From Dietzia sp. JS16-p6b (GTDB taxonomy: Bacteria > Actinomycetota > Actinomycetes > Mycobacteriales > Mycobacteriaceae): a stretch of 64,000 bases of DNA. Below the pieces are notes generated by a model, which was not told the DNA's origin, made no database searches, and saw only the letters and a program-made list of their open reading frames with translations. The stretch covers positions 2,514,001 through 2,578,000 of the forward strand of contig NZ_CP024869.1 of assembly GCF_003052165.1 (NCBI RefSeq), given 5' to 3'. This document shows positions 34,546 through 42,888 of this stretch, in pieces (position 1 is the stretch's first letter; every line of letters starts with the position of its first letter). A program made the translations under genes and the position numbers.

Positions 34546-35615
34546 AGCCCGCTCGCCTTCTTGCGTCGGATCAGGGCGATCAGGACAGGCGCGCCGACGA
34601 ATGCGGTGACGATCCCGACGGGCATTTCACCGGGACGGATCACCAGGCGACCGAGGACGTCCGAGACGATCACGAGGATCGGCCCCATCACCACCGAGTA
34701 GGCGATGATCCAGCGCTGCTCCGGCCCGGTGATCCACCGGGCGATGTGCGGAACCATCAACCCCACGAACAGAAGGGGGCCGGCGATCGCCGTCGCTCCT
34801 CCGGCGAGCAGCGTCACCGCGACGACCACCATGGTCCGGGTGAGCGCGACCCGGGTCCCCAGGGATGTCGCGAGATCGTCGCCGAGGGCGATCGCGTTGA
34901 GCGCTGTCGCCGCGCCCACGGCCAGCAGCACTCCGAGGATCAGGAACGGCAGCACCGGAAGCAGCACGTCATAGCCGCGGCCGGCGATCGACCCGGCGTT
35001 CCAGTGCCGCATCTGGTCGAACGCCCCCGGGTCCACCAGAGTCATGCCCAGGGTGATTCCGGAGAGCACCGCGCCGAGAGCCACGCCCGCGAGCGTCAAC
35101 CGCACCGGGTCCGCCGGGCCCCGGCCGGCCGATCCGACCAGGTACACCCCCACCGTGACCACCAGGGCCCCGAGGAACGCGAACCACACATACCCGGTGA
35201 TCGAGGACACCCCGAAGACCGCGACGCCCAGTGCGACGAAGAACGCCGCCCCGGCGTTCACCCCCAGAATTCCCGGGTCGGCGAGCGGATTACGCGTCAA
35301 CGCCTGGATGAGCGCACCCGACACCGCGAGCCCGGCACCGACCGCGAGGCCGGTCAGCGTCCGCGGCAGCCGCATCTCCCACACGATGAAGTGCTCGTCG
35401 ATCGCGAGATCGTGGTACCGGAACGCCTCCAGCACCGTGGACAGCGGGATGTCCTTGGACCCGACCGCCACGCTGACCAGTACGGCGACCGCCAGCACCG
35501 CCAGGAGGACGATGAGTCCGGCCGAGCGTCGGGTGGTGGTGCCCGCCACTGCCCGAGGGGGGACGGTCCGGGAGCGGGTGGGCACGCCGGTGCCCCGCGA
35601 ATCGGTGGTCGTCAT
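34542..35615 (-). CDS. iron-siderophore ABC transporter permease (FecCD family)
   Basis: A 357-residue FecCD permease, second half of the channel. [45 protein letters not shown] is the family signature, and FVGLMVPHIARWITGPEQRW is the coupling helix. Starts one base after the SIP gene stop. The two permeases are clearly diverged paralogues, as is usual for siderophore importers. Confidence 0.95.
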   Translation of the reverse strand: MTTTDSRGTGVPTRSRTVPPRAVAGTTTRRSAGLIVLLAVLAVAVLVSVAVGSKDIPLSTVLEAFRYHDLAIDEHFIVWEMRLPRTLTGLAVGAGLAVSGALIQALTRNPLADPGILGVNAGAAFFVALGVAVFGVSSITGYVWFAFLGALVVTVGVYLVGSAGRGPADPVRLTLAGVALGAVLSGITLGMTLVDPGAFDQMRHWNAGSIAGRGYDVLLPVLPFLILGVLLAVGAATALNAIALGDDLATSLGTRVALTRTMVVVAVTLLAGGATAIAGPLLFVGLMVPHIARWITGPEQRWIIAYSVVMGPILVIVSDVLGRLVIRPGEMPVGIVTAFVGAPVLIALIRRKKASGL

Positions 35616-35616
35616 G

Positions 35617-36564
35617 TCAGGTGCGTGCCTCGCCCTGACGCCAGTAGCCGCTGAACGTGATCAGTTCCTTCGCCACCCCGCCCTGCGCGATGAGGAAGCG
35701 GCGCGCCTCCTGCACGAGCGAGGCCTCCGCGCAGATCCACGCGTAGCTGATCTCTCCCGGCGCGACACCGTCGAGGACACGGGGGATCGACAGCCCAGGT
35801 GGGCCCCCGTCTCTCACGTGCCAGTGCACGGTGGCTCCTGTGGCGATCGGGTGGATGTCGGAGTCGTGGTCCACCTCGATGTGTGCCGTGGCCTGGCTCC
35901 CGAGAGCCGCGACGCCGGGGGCCGGCTCCGGGGAGGTGAGTATCGACGACAGCGCGGGAAGGGCGGTCACATCGGCGAAGAACACCTGGCGCCCTGACGG
36001 GTCAGTGGGGCTGTACAGGCCGTTGCCCTCGACGAAACCGGCGACGTCCCCGGGAGTGACGGTGGCGGCCCAGCGGCCGCCCGGGCCGCTCGCCGCGTGG
36101 TCGTGGTCGCTGTGGTCGCTGTAGTCGCCGTGGAGCACGATGTCGACATCGACCTCACCGTCGTCCGGACGGTGGGCGCGGACGGTGTACCACCGCAGCT
36201 CGGGCCGGCATCGGTCACCGATCAGGTCCGCCACTCCTCGAGGTGACGATCCGACCAGGCCGTCAGCGGGAAGGTCGAGCCCTGCCGGGCCGGGGATCAG
36301 CAGTGCGAAGAAGTCATCCGGGCGCAGGAGCTCATAGTCGGTGAGCTGAGGCGCGTGGAGGGTGATCCGGCGCATCCGCGGGGTCAGCGACACCGCCGCC
36401 GTGACCGTGACGGTGAAAGCCCGATAGCTGCCGCGCGGCTCGGGGCGAGGTGCGCGGCTCGGTGGTGAGACCGCTCCCATCACTCGGCCGGCCTCTCGTC
36501 GAACGCTGCGCTCACGGCGGCGTGGGGCCGAGCATGGGTGATCATCGTGCGCCTCCGTCCTCAT
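35617..36564 (-). CDS. siderophore-interacting protein (FAD/NAD(P)H ferric reductase)
   Basis: A SIP/ViuB-type flavoprotein that reduces iron in imported ferri-siderophores. The FAD domain has LTPRMRRITLHAPQL and the RWYTVRAH motif; the NAD(P)H domain (DUF4166-like SIP C-terminus) ends with ISYAWICAEASLVQEARRFLIAQGGVAKELITFSGYWRQGEA, the diagnostic YW-G end. 315 residues from the ATG at 36564, which is placed 7 bases after a -10 box as expected for a leaderless mRNA; an ATG at 36480 (287 residues) also covers the whole domain. First gene of the five-gene iron operon, behind an IdeR-like box. Confidence 0.93.
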   Translation of the reverse strand: MRTEAHDDHPCSAPRRRERSVRREAGRVMGAVSPPSRAPRPEPRGSYRAFTVTVTAAVSLTPRMRRITLHAPQLTDYELLRPDDFFALLIPGPAGLDLPADGLVGSSPRGVADLIGDRCRPELRWYTVRAHRPDDGEVDVDIVLHGDYSDHSDHDHAASGPGGRWAATVTPGDVAGFVEGNGLYSPTDPSGRQVFFADVTALPALSSILTSPEPAPGVAALGSQATAHIEVDHDSDIHPIATGATVHWHVRDGGPPGLSIPRVLDGVAPGEISYAWICAEASLVQEARRFLIAQGGVAKELITFSGYWRQGEART

Positions 36565-36571
36565 CCGGCTG

Positions 36572-36577
36572 AATATA
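36572..36577 (-). promoter_or_regulatory. -10 box of the siderophore operon, leaderless
   Basis: TATATT on the minus strand is followed by 7 bases and the ATG at 36564. It overlaps the IdeR-like box at 36575-36593, so the repressor would cover the promoter. Confidence 0.5.
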
Positions 36578-36593
36578 GGTCAGCCTATCCTTA
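36575..36593 (-). promoter_or_regulatory. IdeR/DtxR iron box
   Basis: TAAGGATAGGCTGACCTAT matches the 19-base IdeR/DtxR consensus TTAGGTTAGGCTAACCTAA at 15 positions. It directly precedes the siderophore uptake operon and overlaps its -10 box. Iron-loaded IdeR would repress; low iron would release it. Confidence 0.75.
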
Positions 36594-36736
36594 CCCAGCG
36601 GGCCCGGGGTCACGCCCCCTGGCACCGCTTCCCGCGTGGTATCTCGCATCGACCCCGGCGTATCGTGGGGAGGTTGCCGCGAGACCCGCCCGTCCCGCGT
36701 TGATCCGTTCCCCCGAGCAAAGGATGACCGGTACCG

Positions 36737-37567
36737 ATGAGCCCCATGTCGACCATCCCGCCCACGATCGCCCGTTCGTGGTTGCTCCTGCCGGCAGACA
36801 AGTCCGAGCGCTTCGACGCGGCCGCGGACTCCGAGATGGACGTCGTGGTCCTGGACGTCGAGGACGGGTGCCGCCAGTCGGAGAAGGAGCGTGCCCGTCG
36901 CGAGGTCCGCCAGTGGCTCGAGGCCGGCAATCACGCGTGGGTCCGGATCAACGACGTCCGCTCCCCCGAGTGGGAGAAGGACCTCATGGCGCTGGGCCAC
37001 TGCCCCGGTCTGGACGGGGTGATGTTGGCCAAGACGGAGAACCCGGAGCACGTCTCGCTCACCGCCGCCCGGCTGGCCCCCGACACCCCGATCGTCGCGC
37101 TGGTCGAGTCCGCCGACGGTCTGGCCGCCGCCACGGAGATCGCCAAGACCGACCAGGTGGTGCGCCTGGCCTTCGGCATCGGCGACTACCGCCGCGACAC
37201 CGGCATCGGCTCCTCGCAGATCGCCCTGGCCTACACCCGGTCGCAGTTCGTCGTGTCCAGCAGGGTCGCCCGGGTGGCCCCGCCGATCGACGGTCCCACC
37301 ATCTCCAATGACACCCAGGTCCTCATGGACGCCGCCGAGCACGCGGTCGAGATGGGCATGACCGGCAAGCTGTGCCTGCGGGTGGACCAGGCCCCGTACA
37401 TCAACGAGGTGCTGTCCCCCTCGGCCGCCGACGTCTCCTGGGCCGGGTCCGTGATCGACGAGCTGGGCCCCGGGGGCGAGCGGTGCCGCGACGGCGCGGA
37501 CCTGCCGCGGCTGGCCCGCGCGCAGAAGATCGCGCACCTCGCGCAGGCGTACGCCGTCGTGCGCTGA
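36737..37567 (+). CDS. HpcH/HpaI aldolase family protein (CitE-like)
   Basis: A 276-residue TIM-barrel lyase related to the beta subunit of citrate lyase. SWLLLPADKSERFDAAADSEMDVVVLDVEDGCRQSEKERAR includes the acidic Mg-binding pair (DVED), WVRIND is the substrate Arg strand, and ALVESADGLAAATEI with LAFGIGDYRRDTGI are later barrel motifs. Stand-alone CitE-like proteins cleave malyl- or citramalyl-CoA type substrates. No CitD or CitF is present. Divergent from the iron operon; 172 bases lie between the two starts. Confidence 0.88.
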   Translation: MSPMSTIPPTIARSWLLLPADKSERFDAAADSEMDVVVLDVEDGCRQSEKERARREVRQWLEAGNHAWVRINDVRSPEWEKDLMALGHCPGLDGVMLAKTENPEHVSLTAARLAPDTPIVALVESADGLAAATEIAKTDQVVRLAFGIGDYRRDTGIGSSQIALAYTRSQFVVSSRVARVAPPIDGPTISNDTQVLMDAAEHAVEMGMTGKLCLRVDQAPYINEVLSPSAADVSWAGSVIDELGPGGERCRDGADLPRLARAQKIAHLAQAYAVVR

Positions 37568-37572
37568 CCCGC

Positions 37573-37620
37573 CTCAGGGGGTAGATCAGCTCAGGGGTAG
37601 ATCAGTTCAGGGGTGACTCG
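37573..37620. repeat. three tandem 16-17 base units between convergent genes
   Basis: CTCAGGGGGTAGATCAG, CTCAGGGGTAGATCAG and a degenerate third (TTCAGGGGTGACTCG) fill nearly the whole gap between the lyase and rhodanese stop codons. No hairpin is evident. Confidence 0.75.
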
Positions 37621-37622
37621 AC

Positions 37623-38510
37623 TCAGCGGGGCGAGTCGCCGGTGACCAGCGGCAGGTCCGGATCGCCGGCCCACGCGTTCATGGAGCCGTCGTACACCGC
37701 GACGTCGTCGCGGCCGACGAGTGCCAGGGCGTGCGCGACCCCGGTCGCCGCGATGCCGCCGCCGCAGTAGGTCACGACGGTCCGGTCGTCGTCGAGCAGG
37801 CCCGCGGCCTCGAACTCGCGGCGCAGCTCCTCGGTCGGGCGGAGAGTGCCGGTCTCGGGGTCGCGGAGCGTAAAGACCGGCAGGTTGATGCTGCCGGGGA
37901 TGTGGCCGCGGCGGGCGTAGGTGTCCACCTCGCCGCGGTAGGTGGCCTCGTCCAGGACGTTGACAAGGACTGTCCGCCCGTCGTCGAGCGCGTCGGCGAC
38001 CTCCCGGGTGGAGCGGAACAGCTCGGGGCGGCGCGTGCCGGTGAAGGTGCGCGGGGTGAGGTCGGGGAACACGTCGGTCACCTCGTAGCCGGCGGCCTTC
38101 CAGGCGGGCAGCCCGCCGTCGAGCACCGTGACGTTCTCGAAGCCCTCGTAGCGCAGGTTCCACCAGAAGCGGGTGGCCCAGAAGCCGTCGTGCTGGTCGT
38201 AGACGACCACGGTCGCGCCGTCGCCGATGCCGAGGGCGCCGGCGGCCGCGGCGAACCGCTCGTGGTCCGGCGCGGTGAAGGGCTGGGGGGCGTCCGGGTC
38301 GGCGAAGTCCACCATCAGGTCGGCGAACACGGCGCCCGGGATGTGCTCGAGGCGGTAGGTCTCGGCCCCGGACGTCAGAACGGCAGGGCCGTCGGTGGGC
38401 ACGCGGAGGTGGGCGGTGGCGTCGACGACGACGAGGTCGGCGTCGTCGAGGTGCTGGTGCAGCCATTCGGGGCTGACGGTGAGGGTCGGGTGCGGTGTCG
38501 TGGCGGTCAT
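37623..38510 (-). CDS. thiosulfate/3-mercaptopyruvate sulfurtransferase (tandem rhodanese)
   Basis: A 295-residue two-domain rhodanese. The first, inactive domain includes HIPGAVFADLMVDFAD and GDGATVVVYDQHDGFWATRFWW; the second has the linker and RRGHIPGSINLPVF and the active loop VVTYCGGGIAAT with Cys249. It moves sulfane sulfur from a donor to thiols or cyanide. The loop CGGGIAAT matches actinobacterial SseA-type enzymes. Not linked to the CstR-like genes, though it could serve the same persulfide pathway. Confidence 0.93.
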   Translation of the reverse strand: MTATTPHPTLTVSPEWLHQHLDDADLVVVDATAHLRVPTDGPAVLTSGAETYRLEHIPGAVFADLMVDFADPDAPQPFTAPDHERFAAAAGALGIGDGATVVVYDQHDGFWATRFWWNLRYEGFENVTVLDGGLPAWKAAGYEVTDVFPDLTPRTFTGTRRPELFRSTREVADALDDGRTVLVNVLDEATYRGEVDTYARRGHIPGSINLPVFTLRDPETGTLRPTEELRREFEAAGLLDDDRTVVTYCGGGIAATGVAHALALVGRDDVAVYDGSMNAWAGDPDLPLVTGDSPR

Positions 38511-38625
38511 GGCGCTCCTTTGGTGAGGGGTCGACCGCCGAGGGTAGGCGGACGCACTCCGGCCGGGGCGGTGAGTGCCCCCGGCCGGAGTAAGTGCGAT
38601 GCGTCGCCGGATTACTGCGTCGGTG

Positions 38626-39984
38626 TCAGTGGACCCGCTGGAGGCGGACGTTGACGAACTCGCCGAGGCCCCAGCGTCCGAGCTCCCGGCCGTAGCCCGA
38701 GCGCTTGACGCCGCCGAAAGGCAGGCCGGCCATGGTGGTGCCGTGCTCGTTGACGTAGGCCATACCCACCTCGAGCCGCTCGGCCACCTCGGAGGCCTTG
38801 TCGGTGTCGGTCCCCCAGACCGAGCCGGACAGTCCGAAGGGGGTGTCGTTGGCGATCCGGACGGCTTCGTCGAGGGAGTCGTAGCCGTAGACCATGGCCA
38901 CGGGGCCGAAGATCTCCTCGGTGTAGGCGTCCATCTCCGGGGTGATGCCGGTGAGGACGGTGGGCTCCATGAACGCGCCCGGGCGGTCGATCGCGCGGCC
39001 CCCGGTCACGAGGGTCGCACCCTGTTCGACGGCGCGCTCGACCTGTTCGACCACCCCGTCGCGGGCGTCCTCCGAGGACAGGGGCCCGAGCGCGGTCCCC
39101 TCGTCGGCCGCGGGGCCGACCTTCGTCCCCTCGTACAGGTCGCGGAGCTTGCCCACGAACTCGTCCTTCATGTCTTCGGGCACGAACATCCGCTTGGGTG
39201 AGTTGCAGGCCTGCCCGCAGTTCGACAGGCGGGCCTTGCCGACGGTCTCGACCAGCTCGTCGAGGTCGTCGGTGTCCAGGACGATGAGCGGGTCCGAGCC
39301 ACCCAGTTCCAGCACGCTGGTGGTGAGGTTCTCCCCCGCCACCTTGGCCACGGCGGCGCCGGCGCCCTCGCTGCCGGTGAGCGAGACGCCCTTGATCCTG
39401 GGGTCGGCGATCATCTCGGCGACCGTGTCGCTGGAGGCGTAGACGTTGACGTACGCGTCCTCCGGAAGCCCGGCCGCGCGCTGCACCTTCTCGATGGCCG
39501 CGGACGAGCGCGCGCAGATGCTGGCGTGCTTGAGCACGATGGTGTTGCCCAGCAGCAGGTTGGGGGCCGCGAACCGGGCCACCTGGTAGTAGGGGTAGTT
39601 CCACGGCATCACGCCGACCAGGGGCCCGACCGGCTCGTGGGTCACGCGGTTGAGGCGAGCCCCGGGCACGTCCAACGTCTCGGGCTCCAGCAGCTCGGGG
39701 CCGTGCTCGCCGTACCAGCGGTAGATCGAGGCGGCGAGCTGGACCTCTCCCTGCGCCTGGTCGGGGAGCTTGCCCATCTCGGTCGTGATGGCCTTGGCCA
39801 ACTCCTCGGTGTGCTCCTCGAACGCGTCCGCGATGGCCAGGAGGATCCTCGCCCGCTCCGCGACGTCGGTGGCGCGCCAGGAGTCGAAGCCAGTGGTGAC
39901 GGTGGACAGGATCCCGTCGACGTCGTCGGTCTGGTCGTACTCGCTGTCGGTCGTCCCGGTCGACGGATCGTGGGTGACGTACAT
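38626..39984 (-). CDS. NAD(P)-dependent aldehyde dehydrogenase (succinate-semialdehyde type)
   Basis: A 452-residue aldehyde dehydrogenase. PVGPLVGVMPWNYPYYQVARFAAPNLLLGNTIVLKHA is the cofactor region, SLTGSEGAGAAVAKVAG the Rossmann turn, VLELGGSDP holds the general-base Glu, and SNCGQACNSPKR the catalytic Cys. The closest family is succinate-semialdehyde dehydrogenase (GabD type), but substrate is not certain. The ATG at 39984 follows GGGAGGACCCAT; the frame is open for 73 more codons upstream without support. Followed by 115 bases, then the rhodanese. Confidence 0.92.
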   Translation of the reverse strand: MYVTHDPSTGTTDSEYDQTDDVDGILSTVTTGFDSWRATDVAERARILLAIADAFEEHTEELAKAITTEMGKLPDQAQGEVQLAASIYRWYGEHGPELLEPETLDVPGARLNRVTHEPVGPLVGVMPWNYPYYQVARFAAPNLLLGNTIVLKHASICARSSAAIEKVQRAAGLPEDAYVNVYASSDTVAEMIADPRIKGVSLTGSEGAGAAVAKVAGENLTTSVLELGGSDPLIVLDTDDLDELVETVGKARLSNCGQACNSPKRMFVPEDMKDEFVGKLRDLYEGTKVGPAADEGTALGPLSSEDARDGVVEQVERAVEQGATLVTGGRAIDRPGAFMEPTVLTGITPEMDAYTEEIFGPVAMVYGYDSLDEAVRIANDTPFGLSGSVWGTDTDKASEVAERLEVGMAYVNEHGTTMAGLPFGGVKRSGYGRELGRWGLGEFVNVRLQRVH

Positions 39985-40195
39985 ATGGGTCCTCCCGTGG
40001 TTCGCGTCCGCCGGGTGATCGACCCGGCTCTGCTCGCGACGGTAGGCCAGCCTTGCCTCGCCTGCATCCGGTCGGGAACCCCGTCCAGGGCTGTGCCACC
40101 CGGGTAGCGATTCGGCGATGGACGCGAGTATGGTCCCGGGCAAGGTGGCCCCGCGCCCGACGGCTTCGCTCGTCGGCTCCTCTAGTGCGTGGGGT

Positions 40196-41113
40196 ATGTC
40201 CATGAGCTACGGCAGCGCCGTTCACACCGCCGACGGGGACTTCATCGTCGGATCCATTCTCTCGGGCGCTGCACCATGGCTTTCGCTCTCGTCCGAAACC
40301 ACTCTGGAATACGCCTTGTTCGGGGGAAACAGCCCGTTTGCCAACTGGGTGGGAAACGAACTGCGGGAGTGGGAGCTATTCCCTACGCCGGAGTCGCTCT
40401 TCCTCACCGACGATCTCGGCGAGAGAATCCGGACCTGGTCAGATGAGTTACACAGATGCCAGGAAGCGCGGTTTAGCGGAATGCCCGGACCTGACGACTC
40501 GGAAATGGTGGAGGTGGCGCTTGAGGGGCTCACGCTCTGTGGGTTTATCAGGAATGAGATCCCTTATTATTATGTGGGTTCCACGTTCTTCGACGCGCTC
40601 CCTGAGCCTGTGAGAGAGCAGGTCGAAGATCGCGTCCCTGACTGGAGGGGATATCGAAAGATCGACGGCAAGAGGGACGTGTTCGATCGGCAGGCCATGC
40701 CGTTCCAGCCGTTCGGTAGCAGCCAGATGCCGCCCGAGCTGTCCACGATGTCGGCCGCGATCATGGCGAACGTCGATCGTTACGGTGGCCGAGTTGTGGA
40801 CCCGGGCGGAGACCTCTGGGCCGAATTGGACGCCTGGCAGGCCCGATATGAGGACAGCTTCCTCGGCCTCCCCGAACAGCGGGGTCGAACGCCACGATGG
40901 CGGCCCGGGTTCGACCGCCTTGGCTGGATGGCCGAAGGCCTCGCCCTACAACAGAAGTCCCACAACGCGCTGGAAGGCGTGCAGCTGGCCTGTGGAGCGG
41001 CCTACCTCGCAATGTCGAAGGACGAGTGGGATTCGATGCTCGCCGTCTACCTCAAGAACACTTCCGAAGTGCCAGGCCGAGCGGGCCCATCCACTTTCGC
41101 GGGGGCGCGATGA
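40196..41113 (+). CDS. hypothetical protein of lower G+C, no recognised family
   Basis: An open frame of 305 codons from ATG 40196 (26 more codons are open upstream). I recognise no domain. It has no signal peptide or membrane segment and many aromatic residues (for example NEIPYYYVGSTFF, EWELFPTPESLFLTDD). A central run RVPDWRGYRKIDGKRDVFDRQAMPF is basic. Codon use differs from every neighbour: it uses TAT, TTA and ATT freely, as in the TATTATTATG stretch near 40564. This suggests recent transfer. It lies where the ESX-4 flank in mycobacteria carries rplM-rpsI. Could be a toxin, effector or phage-derived gene; nothing in the sequence decides. Confidence 0.6.
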   Translation: MSMSYGSAVHTADGDFIVGSILSGAAPWLSLSSETTLEYALFGGNSPFANWVGNELREWELFPTPESLFLTDDLGERIRTWSDELHRCQEARFSGMPGPDDSEMVEVALEGLTLCGFIRNEIPYYYVGSTFFDALPEPVREQVEDRVPDWRGYRKIDGKRDVFDRQAMPFQPFGSSQMPPELSTMSAAIMANVDRYGGRVVDPGGDLWAELDAWQARYEDSFLGLPEQRGRTPRWRPGFDRLGWMAEGLALQQKSHNALEGVQLACGAAYLAMSKDEWDSMLAVYLKNTSEVPGRAGPSTFAGAR

Positions 41114-41320
41114 CACGACCCCCTCATGCTGTTACAGGCGCAAGAACGGTGTGCTGCACGTGGGGCGTCGATGATCCCCGCCTGATCTCCCGATCACCGC
41201 CCGGAAAAGGCCGCCGACCCCGGTCACCGGACACTCGGCTACCGGGGCCCACGAACCGCAGGGCGGCGGCCCGCCAGGACTCGATCATTCAGACCGCGAT
41301 CGTCATACCCGCCGCGCGGG

Positions 41321-41614
41321 TCAACCCCACCCCTGGGCGGCGCGGCGGTCGGCATCGGCCATTCCCTGGTTGCCCTGACTCGCTGCCCGCGAGATCTCCG
41401 CGAGCATCGCCTGAAGAGCTGCCGCCGCCTGGTCCCAGTCGTTCTGGTGGGCGTGGTAGGCGACGGCGGCGTCGCCCTCCCATTCGGCGACGAGCGGCGC
41501 GAGGTATGTCTTGAGGTCATCGAGGGTGGTCCGCAACGCGGTGGAGGCCGAGCCGACCTGGCCGACCAACGCCTCGATCGGGCCGTGGTTGTAGGTGATC
41601 TGTCCTGAGGTCAT
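41321..41614 (-). CDS. WXG100 family type VII secretion target (EsxT-like)
   Basis: A 97-residue WXG100 protein. The Trp-Glu-Gly motif is residues 45-47 in LVAEWEGDAAVAYHAHQNDWDQAAAAL, flanked by two predicted helices of the hairpin. A YxxxD/E secretion tail is not obvious at the C-terminus. It is last in the eccC-led run, 29 bases after the second WXG100 gene, with which it should form a heterodimer. The following 207 bases up to the orphan gene contain nothing I can assign. Confidence 0.92.
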   Translation of the reverse strand: MTSGQITYNHGPIEALVGQVGSASTALRTTLDDLKTYLAPLVAEWEGDAAVAYHAHQNDWDQAAAALQAMLAEISRAASQGNQGMADADRRAAQGWG

Positions 41615-41643
41615 GAGTATTCTCCCGATTCGAGGATGGGTGG

Positions 41644-41964
41644 TCAGATGTTCAGAGGCCCGGAGGCGCCGATTCTGCTGATGGCCTGCGCGGAGTCCTG
41701 ATCAGCGGCGTCGAACGAGGTGCTGTTGACCCGCATAGTCTCCGAGATGCCCGCCAGGGCGGAGTTGAGCTTGGCGCTCTGCTGCTGCCACTCCGTCATG
41801 ATGGTGGCGAACCGCGCCTGCGCCGCACCCCGCCACACAGATCCCCCGAGCTGCGACACCGAGTCCCGGACGTTCCCGAGTAGTCGATCGATCTCCATGT
41901 TGACCTCGTCGACCCGCCTGGCCGCGGTGTCCATGGTCCCGATGTGGGTGTTGAAACCGGCCAT
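41644..41964 (-). CDS. WXG100 family type VII secretion target (EsxU-like)
   Basis: A 106-residue WXG100 protein with Trp44-Arg-Gly46 in LGGSVWRGAAQARFATIMTEW. Helix 1 is MDTAARRVDEVNMEIDRLLGNVRDSV; helix 2 continues to ISETM. In mycobacterial ESX-4 the pair is EsxU-EsxT, in this order after the Rv3446c homologue, as here. Predicted heterodimer partner of the 97-residue protein that follows. Confidence 0.92.
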   Translation of the reverse strand: MAGFNTHIGTMDTAARRVDEVNMEIDRLLGNVRDSVSQLGGSVWRGAAQARFATIMTEWQQQSAKLNSALAGISETMRVNSTSFDAADQDSAQAISRIGASGPLNI

Positions 41965-42069
41965 CTCGTCCTCCCCTTGTCGTCCTGCGGCCCCCTCGTG
42001 GGTCCGTCACAGTGTTCGACGCCGCTGCGACCGCGTTCGGTTCCCTCCTCATCGCCGGCCCGAGCAGCC

Positions 42070-42888
42070 TCAGACATCCTCGTGCAGTCGCAGTGCCGCC
42101 TCGACCGGAGCGGTCTCCGGCACGACGAAGGACAGCAATCGGGCCTGATCGCAGGCGTCCACCACTCGCTCGCAGTTGCGTCCACGAGCCAGAACCTCAG
42201 TCGAACCGGTGCCCGCCTCACGCCTCGCCCGTCGGAGGGCGGTCACCGCATCGATCACACGGGAGACCTCGTCGTCGCGCATCGAATCCCGGCGCGGGTC
42301 CCAGCGGTGGACGAGGGCCCGGTCGATCAGGGTCAGTTCCCCGCGTGTGCGTTCCACGAGACTCACCATGGTCCGGGCCTCGGATGCCTCCACGCACACG
42401 GCCCAGCGGGCTGACGAGGAGGGCAGAGCGTCGGCGGTCACCAGTGCGGAGCGGACGATCCGCGGAGCCACCCCCAGCCCCTCCGCCGCGGCGGCCAGCC
42501 GAGCGGATCGGGTGTTGCCCCACTCACTGGGAACGAGGAGCACCACCCCGTCGCCCTCCCCCGCCCCGCCCCACCGGAGTGCCCTGGAGACGGGCGCCGC
42601 CAGGAGTTCGTCCACGGGAACGGAGAGGCCCGCCACCTCGGTGCGATCGCGGTGGGTGCTCGCCACCGGATCGAGCAGACACCGGTCCGGGTGGCTAAGA
42701 GCGAGGGAGTCGACACGATCGGAACACTCGATCCGATCGCCCCCCGGGGGCAACGCTGTCCCGTAGACACCGGCGAGTACCGAGGTCGGCGTGACCGACG
42801 GGGAGAGGACGGTCGACGCCGACGCCGACGCCACCGCGAGTCCGGAGCACGAGAGGTCGACCGCGAGGCTCACTGCTACCCGGGTCAT
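42070..42888 (-). CDS. type VII secretion-associated protein, Rv3446c family
   Basis: A 272-residue protein with MTRVAVSLAVDLSCSGLAVASAS at the start and an actin/HSP70-like look (GVVLLVPSEWGNTRSARLAAAAEGLGV; VCVEASEARTMVSLVER), as in the TIGR03931 family found only in ESX-4 loci. Function unknown; a regulatory or assembly ATPase-like role has been suggested by fold only. Its ATG overlaps the eccC stop (ATGA), and the first esx gene starts 105 bases later. Confidence 0.85.
   Translation of the reverse strand: MTRVAVSLAVDLSCSGLAVASASASTVLSPSVTPTSVLAGVYGTALPPGGDRIECSDRVDSLALSHPDRCLLDPVASTHRDRTEVAGLSVPVDELLAAPVSRALRWGGAGEGDGVVLLVPSEWGNTRSARLAAAAEGLGVAPRIVRSALVTADALPSSSARWAVCVEASEARTMVSLVERTRGELTLIDRALVHRWDPRRDSMRDDEVSRVIDAVTALRRARREAGTGSTEVLARGRNCERVVDACDQARLLSFVVPETAPVEAALRLHEDV

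Noticed and set aside
41114-41320. Possible small gene or RNA between the orphan gene and the WXG100 gene
   Set aside because: No frame with a ribosome site, no clear hairpin, no recognised RNA.
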